Translations under genes and position numbers: made by a program
DNA from: Bergeyella porcorum
GTDB lineage: Bacteria > Bacteroidota > Bacteroidia > Flavobacteriales > Weeksellaceae
Length of the DNA stretch: 64,000 nucleotides
NCBI RefSeq assembly: GCF_042427575.1
Contig: NZ_JBHMFD010000009.1
Location: 97,613-161,612, forward strand
Direction of reading: 5' to 3'
The notes under the pieces: generated by a model
What the model saw: only the letters and a program-made list of their open reading frames with translations
Told to the model about the DNA's origin: nothing
Database searches by the model: none
Part shown: piece after piece, positions 8,386 through 16,640 of the stretch
Layout of the letters: the number at the start of each line of letters is the position of its first letter
Position numbering within the stretch: the stretch's first letter is position 1

Positions 8386-8757
8386 ATGAAATACAAACTG
8401 GTAGAAAAAGCCAATCCCCAAGATAGGGATAGCAAAAAATGGTATGCCAACGCCGTAAACCAAGGCACGGTAGGGCAAAGAGAAATAGCAGGTAACATTG
8501 CAGATAAATCCTCGCTTACCACGGGAGACATTGCCAATGCCATAGAAAACCTCTTGCAAGAAATCCCCAAAGAACTTTTGAAAGGCAAGAGCGTAAAACT
8601 CGGTGATTTTGGCAGCTTTCGCCTTACGCTAAGCTCTGAAGGAGCCGCTACAGAGAAGGAGTTTAACACGGCGATGATAAAAAATGTAAAGGTGGTATTT
8701 ACCCCAGGTACGCTTTTCAAAAACGCCCTTTCTACGGTAAAATTTGAGCGTGACTAA
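8386..8757 (+). CDS. HU-family DNA-binding protein, Bacteroidota HU-related type
   Basis: This 123-residue protein belongs to the HU-related group of the Bacteroidota, longer than classical HU (about 90). The N-terminal MKYKLVEKANPQDRDSKKWYA is characteristic of the group. REIAGNIADKSSLTTGDIANAIENLL corresponds to the helical dimerisation part, and VKLGDFGSFRL to the GFGTF strand before the DNA-binding arm. It probably binds and bends DNA, but its specific role is unknown. A second, classical HU gene lies at 57.1 kb. Repeat arrays flank the FISUMP/HU pair on both sides. Confidence 0.85.
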   Translation: MKYKLVEKANPQDRDSKKWYANAVNQGTVGQREIAGNIADKSSLTTGDIANAIENLLQEIPKELLKGKSVKLGDFGSFRLTLSSEGAATEKEFNTAMIKNVKVVFTPGTLFKNALSTVKFERD

Positions 8758-8769
8758 TGCGTAAAAAAA

Positions 8770-8832
8770 ATCGAGTCAATCTTTTTAAAAATCGACTCGA
8801 TCTTTTCAAAAATTGAGTCAATCTTTTCGGAG
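8770..8832. repeat. Three 21-base units with a palindromic core
   Basis: Three abutting 21-base units (8770-8790, 8791-8811, 8812-8832), each starting with an 11-base near-palindrome of the form ATYGASTCRAT and ending in a T-rich then A-rich tail. The same unit occurs three times at 36831-36893, also between genes. Confidence 0.85.
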
Positions 8833-8837
8833 GTTGG

Positions 8838-8965
8838 CTCTTTTTATAGTTTTGAGTGTTGAGTGTTGAGTGTTGAGTTAACCCCCTGTCCCCCGAAGGG
8901 GAACTACTGTCAACCAACAACTAGCAACTGTCAACCAAACTCAAGTTTTGAGTTTTGAGTGCTTT
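8838..8965. repeat. Heptamer-word block between HU-like gene and sdaA
   Basis: GAGTGTT repeated in tandem, then a GC-rich hairpin word (8882-8902), then CAACCAACAACTAGCAACT-type words and GAGTTTT words. Together with the 21-base units this fills most of the 307-base gap 8758-9064. Confidence 0.7.
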
Positions 8966-9064
8966 TCTAATTTTTCTTGATAAAAACACAAATAAATGTG
9001 TAGATGCTTATGGCTAAAGGCGAGGGACTTTTTTATTAAGTTCTATAAGTATTTTATATTTCAC

Positions 9065-10483
9065 TTAACACTCTGGTACATTTACGGCAATTGCCAGTCC
9101 GCCCTCGGAGGTTTCTTTAAAGCGTTCGTTCATACTTTGTGCCGTATCCCACATAGATTGTATCACTTCATCTAAGGTTACTCTTGCCTTGGTAGGGTCG
9201 CTTTCCATCGCGATATTGGCTGCTGTAATGGCTTTTATTGCCCCCATAGAGTTTCTTTCTATACAAGGAATCTGCACCAATCCCGCAATAGGATCGCAAG
9301 TAAGCCCCAAATGATGTTCCATAGCAATCTCTGCTGCCATCAGCACCTGCCCTGGACTTCCACCCATAATCTCCGTAAGCCCCGCAGCTGCCATAGCGGC
9401 AGACACGCCTATTTCTGCTTGGCAACCTCCCATAGCAGCAGATATGGTAGCATTCTTCTTAAACAAAGTTCCTATCTCTCCCGCCACCAATAAGAACCGA
9501 ATAACATCTTCATCTGATGTATGCTCGGTAAAGGCTTGGGAATACATCAGTACAGCAGGGATTACGCCACTTGCACCATTAGTAGGCGCCGTGATGATTC
9601 TTCCAAAACTGGCGTTTTCTTCATTCACAGCTAAGGCGAAGCAAGATACCCATTTATTGATATTATTGAAGGTCTTTTCCTCATTTACTACCAAGCTAAA
9701 CCATTCTTCCATAGAATGATATGACTTTCCGTTTAGCAATTTCCTATTCAATCCTGCGGCTCTTCGGGTTACATTGAGCCCTCCTGGCAAAGTACCTTCC
9801 TTATTAATACCTTTATAAATACATTCTTTAATCTGTTGCCAGATGTACAACGCTTCCGCATTGGTTTCCTCTTGGCTTCTCCAGCTTTCTTCATTCAGAT
9901 ATACCAAATCTGAAACCCTTTGTAAGCCAAGTTGCTCTATATACCTGAGAATACTCTTTCCATTATGACACGGGTAAAGCGTTCTTACACAATAGTTTTC
10001 AATAGAATTTTCTTCTTTAGTAGCCACAAAACCACCTCCTACAGAATAATAATCTTGCTCTAAACAACTACCATCATTAAAAACAGCTTTGAAAATCATT
10101 CCATTAGGATGATGCTCCAGAGATTCTTTCATATTCAGTACCAGATGTTTTCCATAGATGAATGGCACCTCCTTCTCCCCTCCCAGATTCAACCTCTGTG
10201 AAGTTTTAATGTGGTTAATTTTTTCATCAATCAGCGTAGTATCTATCAGCTTGAAATTTTCCCCTGAAAGTCCCAGCATTCCTGCAATGTCTGTCCCGTG
10301 TCCTATTCCTGTTTTTGCTAATGAGCCAAAAAACTCCACAAAAACTTCGTCCACCTCTTGCAAGGATTTTGTCCTTTTTATAAGGTCAAGAAACAATTCG
10401 GCAGCATTCCACGGCCCCATTGTATGCGAACTGGAAGGTCCTATCCCTACTTTAATAATTTCAAAAACACTGATTGACTGCAT
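9065..10483 (-). CDS. sdaA: L-serine ammonia-lyase, iron-sulfur dependent
   Basis: This 472-residue single-chain L-serine dehydratase converts serine to pyruvate and ammonia using an oxygen-sensitive [4Fe-4S] cluster. The beta-domain start SVFEIIKVGIGPSSSHTMGP is diagnostic. The alpha domain shows the cluster cysteines in AAMGGCQAEIG, LTCDPIAGLVQIPC and ERNSMGA, and the glycine-rich TAPTNGASGVIPAVL. Length matches single-chain SdaA. The gene stands alone, with an upstream gap of 90 bases before the hydrolase gene. Function is clear; serine would supply pyruvate and nitrogen. Confidence 0.97.
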   Translation of the reverse strand: MQSISVFEIIKVGIGPSSSHTMGPWNAAELFLDLIKRTKSLQEVDEVFVEFFGSLAKTGIGHGTDIAGMLGLSGENFKLIDTTLIDEKINHIKTSQRLNLGGEKEVPFIYGKHLVLNMKESLEHHPNGMIFKAVFNDGSCLEQDYYSVGGGFVATKEENSIENYCVRTLYPCHNGKSILRYIEQLGLQRVSDLVYLNEESWRSQEETNAEALYIWQQIKECIYKGINKEGTLPGGLNVTRRAAGLNRKLLNGKSYHSMEEWFSLVVNEEKTFNNINKWVSCFALAVNEENASFGRIITAPTNGASGVIPAVLMYSQAFTEHTSDEDVIRFLLVAGEIGTLFKKNATISAAMGGCQAEIGVSAAMAAAGLTEIMGGSPGQVLMAAEIAMEHHLGLTCDPIAGLVQIPCIERNSMGAIKAITAANIAMESDPTKARVTLDEVIQSMWDTAQSMNERFKETSEGGLAIAVNVPEC

Positions 10484-10573
10484 TTTATATTAAAAAATTT
10501 AGTTTAAAAATTGATCATTCTTCTCGAGCGTGAAAATAATAAAATTTATCCACTATATGCAATAAAATAAGAT

Positions 10574-11221
10574 TTACTTAGAAGAAAGAACTTTAGAAAG
10601 GATTTCTGAAACTTCCCTTGGTTTGGTAGCTGGGAAAAGATGAGTTCCGTTTTTGATTACAAAATCAGGTTTTGAGTTTTTAATGGGAAATATCGCGTCT
10701 TTATCCCCTAAAATCTGGATAACATTGGGCAGAGCATCAAACTTCCATTCGGAGATTTTATCAATACTCCATTTCAGATAATACGGGTCTCTCACTTGGA
10801 AATATTGCTGTACTTTAGGATGTTTCAAATCAAAAAAACGGGCAACATAGGCATATAGAGCTGAAGAGGTTTCATCATAATATTTCAAGGGAATATACTT
10901 GGGAAGCTTAGACCACTCGCCCAATTTGATTAGGATGGATTTCTCTTTATCCGACCTGATGCTTCCCAATATAATGACCTTTTTGGCAGGTTTTAACTTA
11001 TGAATTTCTTGTACCACAATACCTCCGAAAGAATATCCCAAAAGATAAAAATCTTCAGAATCTTCTATCCTATCTGCCATTTTCTGTACATAATGAGGGA
11101 AAGATTCTTCTGGCTCGGGAAGGAGCCAATCTAAAAAAACGGGTTCTATGTCTTCGGGAAATTTCAGTTTTTCCAGAACCTTGAAACCCGCTCCCAAACC
11201 ACTAACAATATAGACCTTCAT
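10574..11221 (-). CDS. Alpha/beta hydrolase
   Basis: This 215-residue cytoplasmic protein has the alpha/beta-hydrolase nucleophile elbow GYSFGG at about residues 63-68 (Ser65) and a plausible catalytic Asp in ILGDKDAIFP and His in NGTHLFP near the C-terminus. The N-terminal strand reads VYIVSGLGAGFKVLEKL. It is short for the fold and has a small lid. The substrate cannot be told. It lies downstream of yceI on the same strand, separated by a terminator hairpin, so it is probably transcribed on its own. Confidence 0.8.
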   Translation of the reverse strand: MKVYIVSGLGAGFKVLEKLKFPEDIEPVFLDWLLPEPEESFPHYVQKMADRIEDSEDFYLLGYSFGGIVVQEIHKLKPAKKVIILGSIRSDKEKSILIKLGEWSKLPKYIPLKYYDETSSALYAYVARFFDLKHPKVQQYFQVRDPYYLKWSIDKISEWKFDALPNVIQILGDKDAIFPIKNSKPDFVIKNGTHLFPATKPREVSEILSKVLSSK

Positions 11222-11237
11222 AGATTTTAGATAAAGA

Positions 11238-11264
11238 AAAAGAGCAAAAAAATTTTGCTCTTTT
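11238..11264 (-). terminator. Terminator after yceI
   Basis: AAAAGAGCAAAA (11238-11249) pairs with TTTTGCTCTTTT (11253-11264), nine bases past the yceI stop on the minus strand, with T-rich DNA following. Confidence 0.75.
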
Positions 11265-11273
11265 ATGATGGAT

Positions 11274-11834
11274 TTATTTGGCTACCACTTCTACTTTCAT
11301 ATCCACATCATCTTTGATCACCACATCTTTCATTGCAGATTGATAAGCGATGTCAAATTTCTGTCTATCAAAACTGAATTTTTCAGATTTCAGCGTTACC
11401 ACACCTTTATTCACGGTAATAGTTGCTGGGAAAGAAACAGGATTAGTTTTATTTTTAGCAGTCAGATTTCCATTCACTTGATAAGTATTTCCTTTAATAG
11501 GTTTCACAGAAGTGATTTTATAAACCGCTGTAGGATATTTATCTGTTTCAAAAAAATCGCCATTCTTGAGGTGAGCGTTCAGTTTTGTTTGTCTTTCCCC
11601 CGTAATGTCTGTTGCATTGATAGAGTTCATATCCAAAACAAAAGTACCTCCTACTACTTTATTATTTTTCAACACAAGTTCTCCAGATTTCACGGCTACC
11701 GTACCATAATGCTGAGAAGCTTCGGTTTTAGCCATCTTGTACCCCCACCAATTAACAGAAGATGAAGTTACTTTCTTAGTTTGTCCAAACGCCAATCCAC
11801 TCATAAGGACAGCTCCTAAAATGATTTTTTTCAT
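11274..11834 (-). CDS. YceI family secreted protein
   Basis: This 186-residue protein has a signal peptide (MKKIILGAVLMSGLAFGQ). The body fits the YceI lipocalin-like barrel: VNWWGYKMAKTEASQHYGTVAVKSGEL, then FVLDMNSINATDITGERQTKLNAHLKNGDFFETDKYPTA in pieces typical of the family, and KFSFDRQKFDIAYQS near the end. Family members bind a long isoprenoid such as a quinone in the periplasm; the ligand here is inferred. It starts 18 bases after the glucokinase stop and probably shares its transcript. Confidence 0.9.
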   Translation of the reverse strand: MKKIILGAVLMSGLAFGQTKKVTSSSVNWWGYKMAKTEASQHYGTVAVKSGELVLKNNKVVGGTFVLDMNSINATDITGERQTKLNAHLKNGDFFETDKYPTAVYKITSVKPIKGNTYQVNGNLTAKNKTNPVSFPATITVNKGVVTLKSEKFSFDRQKFDIAYQSAMKDVVIKDDVDMKVEVVAK

Positions 11835-11852
11835 TATTTTAAAATTATTTAA

Positions 11853-12914
11853 TTAATCGTGAAGGTCATCTTCAATAAAGATGCCATAGTATGCTGCACC
11901 TTCCAATATTTCCTTTTGATTTCTCATTATCAGGATAGGAATATCCCGCAGCAGATGTTCCATCTTATCTGAAACCATAAAGTTTCTATAAAATTCGTCT
12001 TTATCTATCAAGGAATAAATTTTATCTATAATTTCTCCTGTAATGATGAGTCCTCCTGTTGCTTTCAGTTTCAAAGTCAGGTTATTAGCCTCTCTTGCAA
12101 GGTACTCCAAATAAGTTTGCAATGTAAGTGTTACCAAGCGAGAAGATTTTTCTTTCCCTACTTCCACCAGCACATCGATAAAGTCATTATTTTGGATTTT
12201 CTCACTAAGCCACGCCTCTTCACGGTGTCTTCCTACATCTCTTAAAAAACGATAGATGTTATATATACCACTTTTATTAAGGACGCTTTCCCAAGTCACA
12301 ATACCGTGGATTTTATTCATAAAATGATAAAAACCGACTTCAAAATCATTGCGTGGTGAAAATTCTGTATGCCCTCCCTCGGTAGCGAAAGGATGGAGAA
12401 ACTTACCATCAAAGAACAAGCCTGCCTCGCCTAAACCATTTCCAGGAGCCAAGATAGCGGCATTACCTGTACTACTATGGGCGGAAGTATGCAAAACTTC
12501 AAAATCACTTTCCAAATTATCTGCCAAGCAATAGGCGGTAGCCCTTAAATCATTAATAAGAAAGGCTTTTTCAAAATTAAATTGCTCTTTTACTTCATTT
12601 AAATTGACTATCCAAGGGAGATTGGTAGTTTCACAAATGTTATCCATTACCGGACCAGGAACGGCTACTGAAAGTCGTTTAACACCTTGCAAGGCATTGT
12701 CTTCTATAAAACTTTGTAATAAATCTGCAAATGATGCAAAGTCTGGCGTAGTGTATTTTACTTCAACTTTTTGAAACACTTTCCCTTCCTTGCTTTCGTA
12801 CACCGCTAAGGTACTCTCTTCCTTACGAAGGTCAGCCGCAATAATTGTGCAATTTTTATTAACCTCACAGTTGATTCCTGGTGAATATAGTGGAAATTTT
12901 ATATTGGAACTCAT
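11853..12914 (-). CDS. glk: Glucokinase (ATP-dependent, Glk family)
   Basis: This 353-residue sugar kinase phosphorylates glucose at C6. It belongs to the Glk (not ROK) family. Visible are the nucleotide-binding AADLRKEESTLAVYE near residue 26, the substrate loop ILAPGNGLGEAGL near 155, ATEGGHTEFSPRN near 175 and TGGLIITGEI near 285. The Glk family keeps the EGGH motif that binds the sugar hydroxyls. Together with the GH97 and GH13 glucosidases in this window it would take starch-derived glucose into glycolysis; that link is inference. Confidence 0.9.
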   Translation of the reverse strand: MSSNIKFPLYSPGINCEVNKNCTIIAADLRKEESTLAVYESKEGKVFQKVEVKYTTPDFASFADLLQSFIEDNALQGVKRLSVAVPGPVMDNICETTNLPWIVNLNEVKEQFNFEKAFLINDLRATAYCLADNLESDFEVLHTSAHSSTGNAAILAPGNGLGEAGLFFDGKFLHPFATEGGHTEFSPRNDFEVGFYHFMNKIHGIVTWESVLNKSGIYNIYRFLRDVGRHREEAWLSEKIQNNDFIDVLVEVGKEKSSRLVTLTLQTYLEYLAREANNLTLKLKATGGLIITGEIIDKIYSLIDKDEFYRNFMVSDKMEHLLRDIPILIMRNQKEILEGAAYYGIFIEDDLHD

Positions 12915-12931
12915 AACATATAGTTTGCTCG

Positions 12932-12962
12932 TAAAGGTAGTAGTTTTTTCATTACCATCAAA
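12932..12962 (-). promoter_or_regulatory. Promoter of glk-yceI
   Basis: On the minus strand TTTG (12959-12962), a 19-base spacer and TACCTTTA (12932-12939), one base off the -7 consensus, lie 17 bases before the glk ATG. Confidence 0.55.
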
Positions 12963-12967
12963 AAAAA

Positions 12968-12991
12968 ACCTTTCTCAATTACGAGAAAGGT
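12968..12991 (-). terminator. Terminator after the outer-membrane barrel gene
   Basis: ACCTTTCTC (12968-12976) pairs with GAGAAAGGT (12983-12991), followed on the minus strand by eight T. A strong intrinsic terminator shape. Its downstream side overlaps the glk promoter. Confidence 0.85.
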
Positions 12992-13013
12992 CTAAAAAAT
13001 TAGTTTCTAAAAC

Positions 13014-13577
13014 TTATTTACCTAATGGAATATTATAGGAAACACCTACTCCCAAAGCACCTACGCTATAATCTTGGTTTCCGATTTTTCCTTTATCCCC
13101 AGTGAAAACTTTTTGATACTGTACCGCAAAGTTCCAATCTTTATTGTGGAAACCGACTTCTGGTTTCAAATAAAACCCACCATCTGGTCTTTGTACAGTC
13201 ATATTAGAAGCTACTCTATCACTTCCCGTGATAAAACCATACCCTAAATCAGCACCGAAGTAAAAACCTGTTTTTTTAGGATAAACTCTTAGTAAAGCAG
13301 CTACTGGCACTACTCCGAAATCATTGTTATTGATAGAACCATTCTCTCTACCAAAATAATGATTGTACCCCGTAGCAATACCTAAACCAAAACCTGGTAC
13401 TACTAAATTTTGATATGCTACATCAATCCCGATTTTCGCTGATGCATTCTCTGCTGGCACTGCAAAACCAGCATTCACTCCTACTTTTAGCATATTCGTC
13501 ATATCTGCACTCTGTGCACTTACTAAACCTGCCGTTACTACTCCTAATGCTAAAACTGTTTTCTTAATTGTTTTCAT
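13014..13577 (-). CDS. Small outer-membrane beta-barrel protein
   Basis: This 187-residue exported protein has a signal peptide (MKTIKKTVLALGVVTAGLVSAQ). The mature part alternates hydrophobic and polar residues as in an 8-strand barrel: VGVNAGFAVP, GFGLGIATGYNHYFG, FYFGADLGYGFI, YLKPEVGFHN, WNFAVQYQKVF and the closing LGVGVSYNIPLGK. It resembles OmpW/OmpX-like porin-type proteins of Flavobacteria. The role is unknown. It is monocistronic, with its own terminator. Confidence 0.8.
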   Translation of the reverse strand: MKTIKKTVLALGVVTAGLVSAQSADMTNMLKVGVNAGFAVPAENASAKIGIDVAYQNLVVPGFGLGIATGYNHYFGRENGSINNNDFGVVPVAALLRVYPKKTGFYFGADLGYGFITGSDRVASNMTVQRPDGGFYLKPEVGFHNKDWNFAVQYQKVFTGDKGKIGNQDYSVGALGVGVSYNIPLGK

Positions 13578-13703
13578 AATTTTAAAATTTTACGTTCCTT
13601 CTACATTGGAAAAACTGTGCCAAAAATCACATCACATATTCAAAAAAGCTTTACCAACACAGATATTATACTGAAATTCAAAATTATAAACTTCCATATT
13701 TTC

Positions 13704-15380
13704 TTAGCTCAATCCTGTAATATTACCATCTTTATCGATGTCCATTCCTTCGGCTGCTGGAATATTGGGCAGCCCTGGCATCCTCATCATATCTCCCAGG
13801 ATAGGAATCACAAAGCCTGCTCCTGCGGCAAATTCAAATTCTCTAACGGTGATTTTAAACCCTTCAGGACGCCCAATTTTCTTCTCATCATCAGATAGAG
13901 ATTTTTGTGTTTTTGCCATACATACAGGGGTTTTATCTAGGCCTAAATCGTAAATCACTTTCAGATTGGCTTTAGCCTTTGGAGAATAAACCACGCCATC
14001 GGCACCATAGATTTCAGTTGCAATTTTTTGGATTTTATCCTCCACCTTTTCATTCACATCATATAGAGGTTGGAAGTTGTTACCATAAGTTTCTGTAGCG
14101 GCTACCACTTCGTTTGCCAGATCTATCATTCCCTCTCCTCCTTTGGTAAACTCTTCTGCAATAATGGCTTTCACACCCATTTTTTCGCATTCGGATTGGA
14201 TGAAAGCCAGCTCCTCCTCTGCATCGGTAGCAAAGCGATTGATAGCCACCACAGGTTTCAATTGCAGTTTGGTGTAGTTTTCAATATGTTTTTTAAGGTT
14301 ATCAATTCCTTTGGTAAGGGCTTCCATATTAGGATGTTCATATTCTCCTTTTTTAGCACCTCCGTGGTATCTCAATGCTCTTACCGTGGCTACAATTACC
14401 ATAGCAGCTGGTTTAAAGCCCGCATAATGACACTTGATATGGACAAATTTCTCTGCTCCTAAATCTGCTCCAAAGCCAGCTTCTGTTACTACAAAATCAG
14501 CAAGAGAAAGTCCCATTTTCGTCGCAATAATGGTATTGGTACCTTGGGCGATGTTGGCGAAAGGTCCTCCGTGAAGAATGGCTGGATTTCCTTCTAAGGT
14601 CTGCACCAGATTGGGTTTTATAGCATCTTTCAGCAATATTGCCATAGCACCTTCTGCTTTCAAGTCTCGGGCATAGACTGGCTTTTTATCGTATGTATAA
14701 CCTATGAAGATATTTCCCAAACGCTGTTTTAAATCCTCAAAATCTTTACTCATACAAAGAATTGCCATCACTTCTGATGCTGGCGTGATATTGAATCCTT
14801 CCTCTCTTGGTATGCCATTGGTAGAACCGCCTAAGCCAACTACAATGTGACGGAGTGAGCGGTCATTCATATCCATTACCCTTTTCCAGACAATGGTTCT
14901 TGGATCTATATTTAAGCTATATTTTTTGTTTTGAAGGTTATTATCTATTAGTGCTGAAAGCAGATTGTTAGCTTTTTCTATGGCTGCAAAGTCGCCTGTA
15001 AAATGTAGATTGATATCCACCATAGGAATCACCTGAGCGTACCCCCCTCCTGCAGCTCCTCCTTTGATGCCAAAAACAGGCCCTAAACTCGGCTCACGAA
15101 GTACGGCCACAGCATTTTTTCCAATTTTATTCAGTCCGTCACAAAGCCCTACAGAGACGGTTGTTTTGCCTTCTCCTGCTGGGGTTGGATTGATGGCAGA
15201 GACCAAAATGAGTTTAGACTGTTTTATCTTCTCTTCATCAATGTATGACAATGGCAATTTGGCTTTATATTTTCCATAAAATTCCAAATCATCTTCTGCA
15301 ATATTGATTTTTTTCGCAATATCTTTAATTGGTTTTATATCTGCCCTCTGGGCAATTTCTAAATCTGTAGAAAAACTCAT
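13704..15380 (-). CDS. fhs: Formate-tetrahydrofolate ligase
   Basis: This 558-residue cytoplasmic enzyme makes 10-formyl-THF from formate, THF and ATP and feeds purine and one-carbon metabolism. The N-terminal NTP loop reads TPAGEGKTTVSVGL at about residues 66-79. Further family blocks are REPSLGPVFGIKGGAAGGGYAQV in pieces near 95-117, NLHFTGDFAAIEKA, DMNDRSLR and EAGFGADLGAEKF near 285. Full length for the family. A TAAATTTG -7-like box (15403-15410 on the minus strand) lies 22 bases before the ATG. The gene is alone. Confidence 0.98.
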   Translation of the reverse strand: MSFSTDLEIAQRADIKPIKDIAKKINIAEDDLEFYGKYKAKLPLSYIDEEKIKQSKLILVSAINPTPAGEGKTTVSVGLCDGLNKIGKNAVAVLREPSLGPVFGIKGGAAGGGYAQVIPMVDINLHFTGDFAAIEKANNLLSALIDNNLQNKKYSLNIDPRTIVWKRVMDMNDRSLRHIVVGLGGSTNGIPREEGFNITPASEVMAILCMSKDFEDLKQRLGNIFIGYTYDKKPVYARDLKAEGAMAILLKDAIKPNLVQTLEGNPAILHGGPFANIAQGTNTIIATKMGLSLADFVVTEAGFGADLGAEKFVHIKCHYAGFKPAAMVIVATVRALRYHGGAKKGEYEHPNMEALTKGIDNLKKHIENYTKLQLKPVVAINRFATDAEEELAFIQSECEKMGVKAIIAEEFTKGGEGMIDLANEVVAATETYGNNFQPLYDVNEKVEDKIQKIATEIYGADGVVYSPKAKANLKVIYDLGLDKTPVCMAKTQKSLSDDEKKIGRPEGFKITVREFEFAAGAGFVIPILGDMMRMPGLPNIPAAEGMDIDKDGNITGLS

Positions 15381-15486
15381 TTTATTATTTTTTTGGTTTT
15401 CACAAATTTAATTTTTATTGAGAAAATAGGCATCATCATAGAGTTTGAGATTTATCATATCATAGAAAAAAATTATCCTTCCTCTA

Positions 15487-15518
15487 TTGATACGAACCTG
15501 ATAAAATCAATATATTTG
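15487..15518 (+). promoter_or_regulatory. Promoter of the acyltransferase-menI-menF group
   Basis: TTG (15487-15489), a 21-base spacer and a perfect TATATTTG (15511-15518). The spacer is one or two bases longer than usual. Confidence 0.55.
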
Positions 15519-15568
15519 TAAAAAATATCTCTCAGTGAGGGTTTGGTTTTTAATAAAATTTTAAACAA

Positions 15569-16141
15569 ATGAAAAAACTTCTTGGTAGCCTGATACTCAA
15601 ATTAATGGGATGGAAAGTGGTATTGCACGGTGATGTGAACAACCTTGACCGCTGCATCTTGGTGGTGGCTCCACATACCCACAATTCTGAATACCTCCTC
15701 GGTAATTTTGCCTATTGGAAATTGGGAAAACCCCTGAAAATCATCATCAAAGATGCTCATACTAAAGCTTGGTACGGCAGTATAGTAAAGGGATTGGGAG
15801 GCATTGGTATAGACCGTTCTCAAAAAAACGATTTGGTAAACTTTGTAGCTAAACAATTTGAAAAAGAAGATTTTAGCCTTGTAATTACCCCTGAAGGTAC
15901 CAGAAGTTGGGTTCCTAAATGGCGAAAAGGATTCTACCATATGGCAATGACTGCCAAAGTACCGATGGTGTTGGCAGCGGGAGATTTCAAACGAAAAATC
16001 ATTTATCTTGGTTATCAAATTCCTTTTGAGGAAATTCAGAATATGTCCTATGAGGAAATCCTAAAAAAAATTAGCGATTACTATAAGAAATATGACATCC
16101 ATCCAAAAGTTCCTGAAAACTGGAATCCGGAGATTAGCTAG
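15569..16141 (+). CDS. 1-acyl-glycerol-3-phosphate acyltransferase-like protein
   Basis: This 190-residue protein is of the PlsC/LPLAT fold and probably transfers an acyl chain to a lysophospholipid or related acceptor at the inner membrane. The catalytic His region is VVAPHTHNSEYLLG near residues 32-45, where the usual H-x4-D is altered to H-x4-E. The second block is GGIGIDRSQ (near 75) and the phosphate-binding block is TPEGTRS (near 110). It is shorter than typical PlsC. A second, more canonical PlsC-like gene is at 46.8 kb. It precedes menI by 63 bases. Confidence 0.82.
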   Translation: MKKLLGSLILKLMGWKVVLHGDVNNLDRCILVVAPHTHNSEYLLGNFAYWKLGKPLKIIIKDAHTKAWYGSIVKGLGGIGIDRSQKNDLVNFVAKQFEKEDFSLVITPEGTRSWVPKWRKGFYHMAMTAKVPMVLAAGDFKRKIIYLGYQIPFEEIQNMSYEEILKKISDYYKKYDIHPKVPENWNPEIS

Positions 16142-16204
16142 TTAATGGTTAATTATTAATTATTAATGGTTAATTCATTTTTTTCAATTTAATTTAAACA
16201 TCTA

Positions 16205-16639
16205 ATGACAGAAGAAAGAAAAAAAGAAATCTTAGATAGACTCAATAATTGGGGTACTGAAACATTGGGGCACACCCTAGAAATCACATTTGTAGATGTA
16301 GATGATGATTCTCTTACTGCTACAATGCCCGTAACGCCAAGGGTGCATCAGCCTTATGGTATTTTGCACGGTGGAGCAAATGTGGCTCTTGCAGAAACGC
16401 TGGGCTCTTGCCTTTCCGTGCTTCACATTGATACGGAAAAATTTGCTCCCGTAGGCACCAATATCAATAGCAACCATCTGAGAGCTAAAAAAGATGGCAT
16501 CGTAACGGGGAAAGCTACTTTTATCCGCAAAGGGCATACCATCCACGTTTCACAGATTGAAATTCGTGATGAAAGAGGCAACCTTACCAATCATACCACG
16601 ATGACCAATAACATTATTCCTCTAAATAAATTGAGCTAA
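16205..16639 (+). CDS. menI: Hotdog thioesterase, probable 1,4-dihydroxy-2-naphthoyl-CoA hydrolase
   Basis: This 144-residue PaaI/YdiI-type hotdog thioesterase has the active-site block HQPYGILHGGANVALAETLGS near residues 45-65, with HGG and the catalytic Glu in LAET, and the tail YdiI-like LTNHTTMTNNI. Homologues such as E. coli YdiI hydrolyse the DHNA-CoA intermediate of menaquinone synthesis. The isochorismate synthase gene of the same pathway begins one base after its stop codon, which supports the MenI assignment. The substrate is otherwise inferred. Confidence 0.85.
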   Translation: MTEERKKEILDRLNNWGTETLGHTLEITFVDVDDDSLTATMPVTPRVHQPYGILHGGANVALAETLGSCLSVLHIDTEKFAPVGTNINSNHLRAKKDGIVTGKATFIRKGHTIHVSQIEIRDERGNLTNHTTMTNNIIPLNKLS

Positions 16640-16640
16640 A

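Noticed and set aside
8229..8720. 163-residue minus-strand frame
   Set aside because: Antisense shadow of the HU-like gene and the end of the FISUMP gene.
8732..8920. 62-residue minus-strand frame rich in Leu-Lys-Arg
   Set aside because: It spans the 21-base units, GC-rich word and heptamers. No coding signature.
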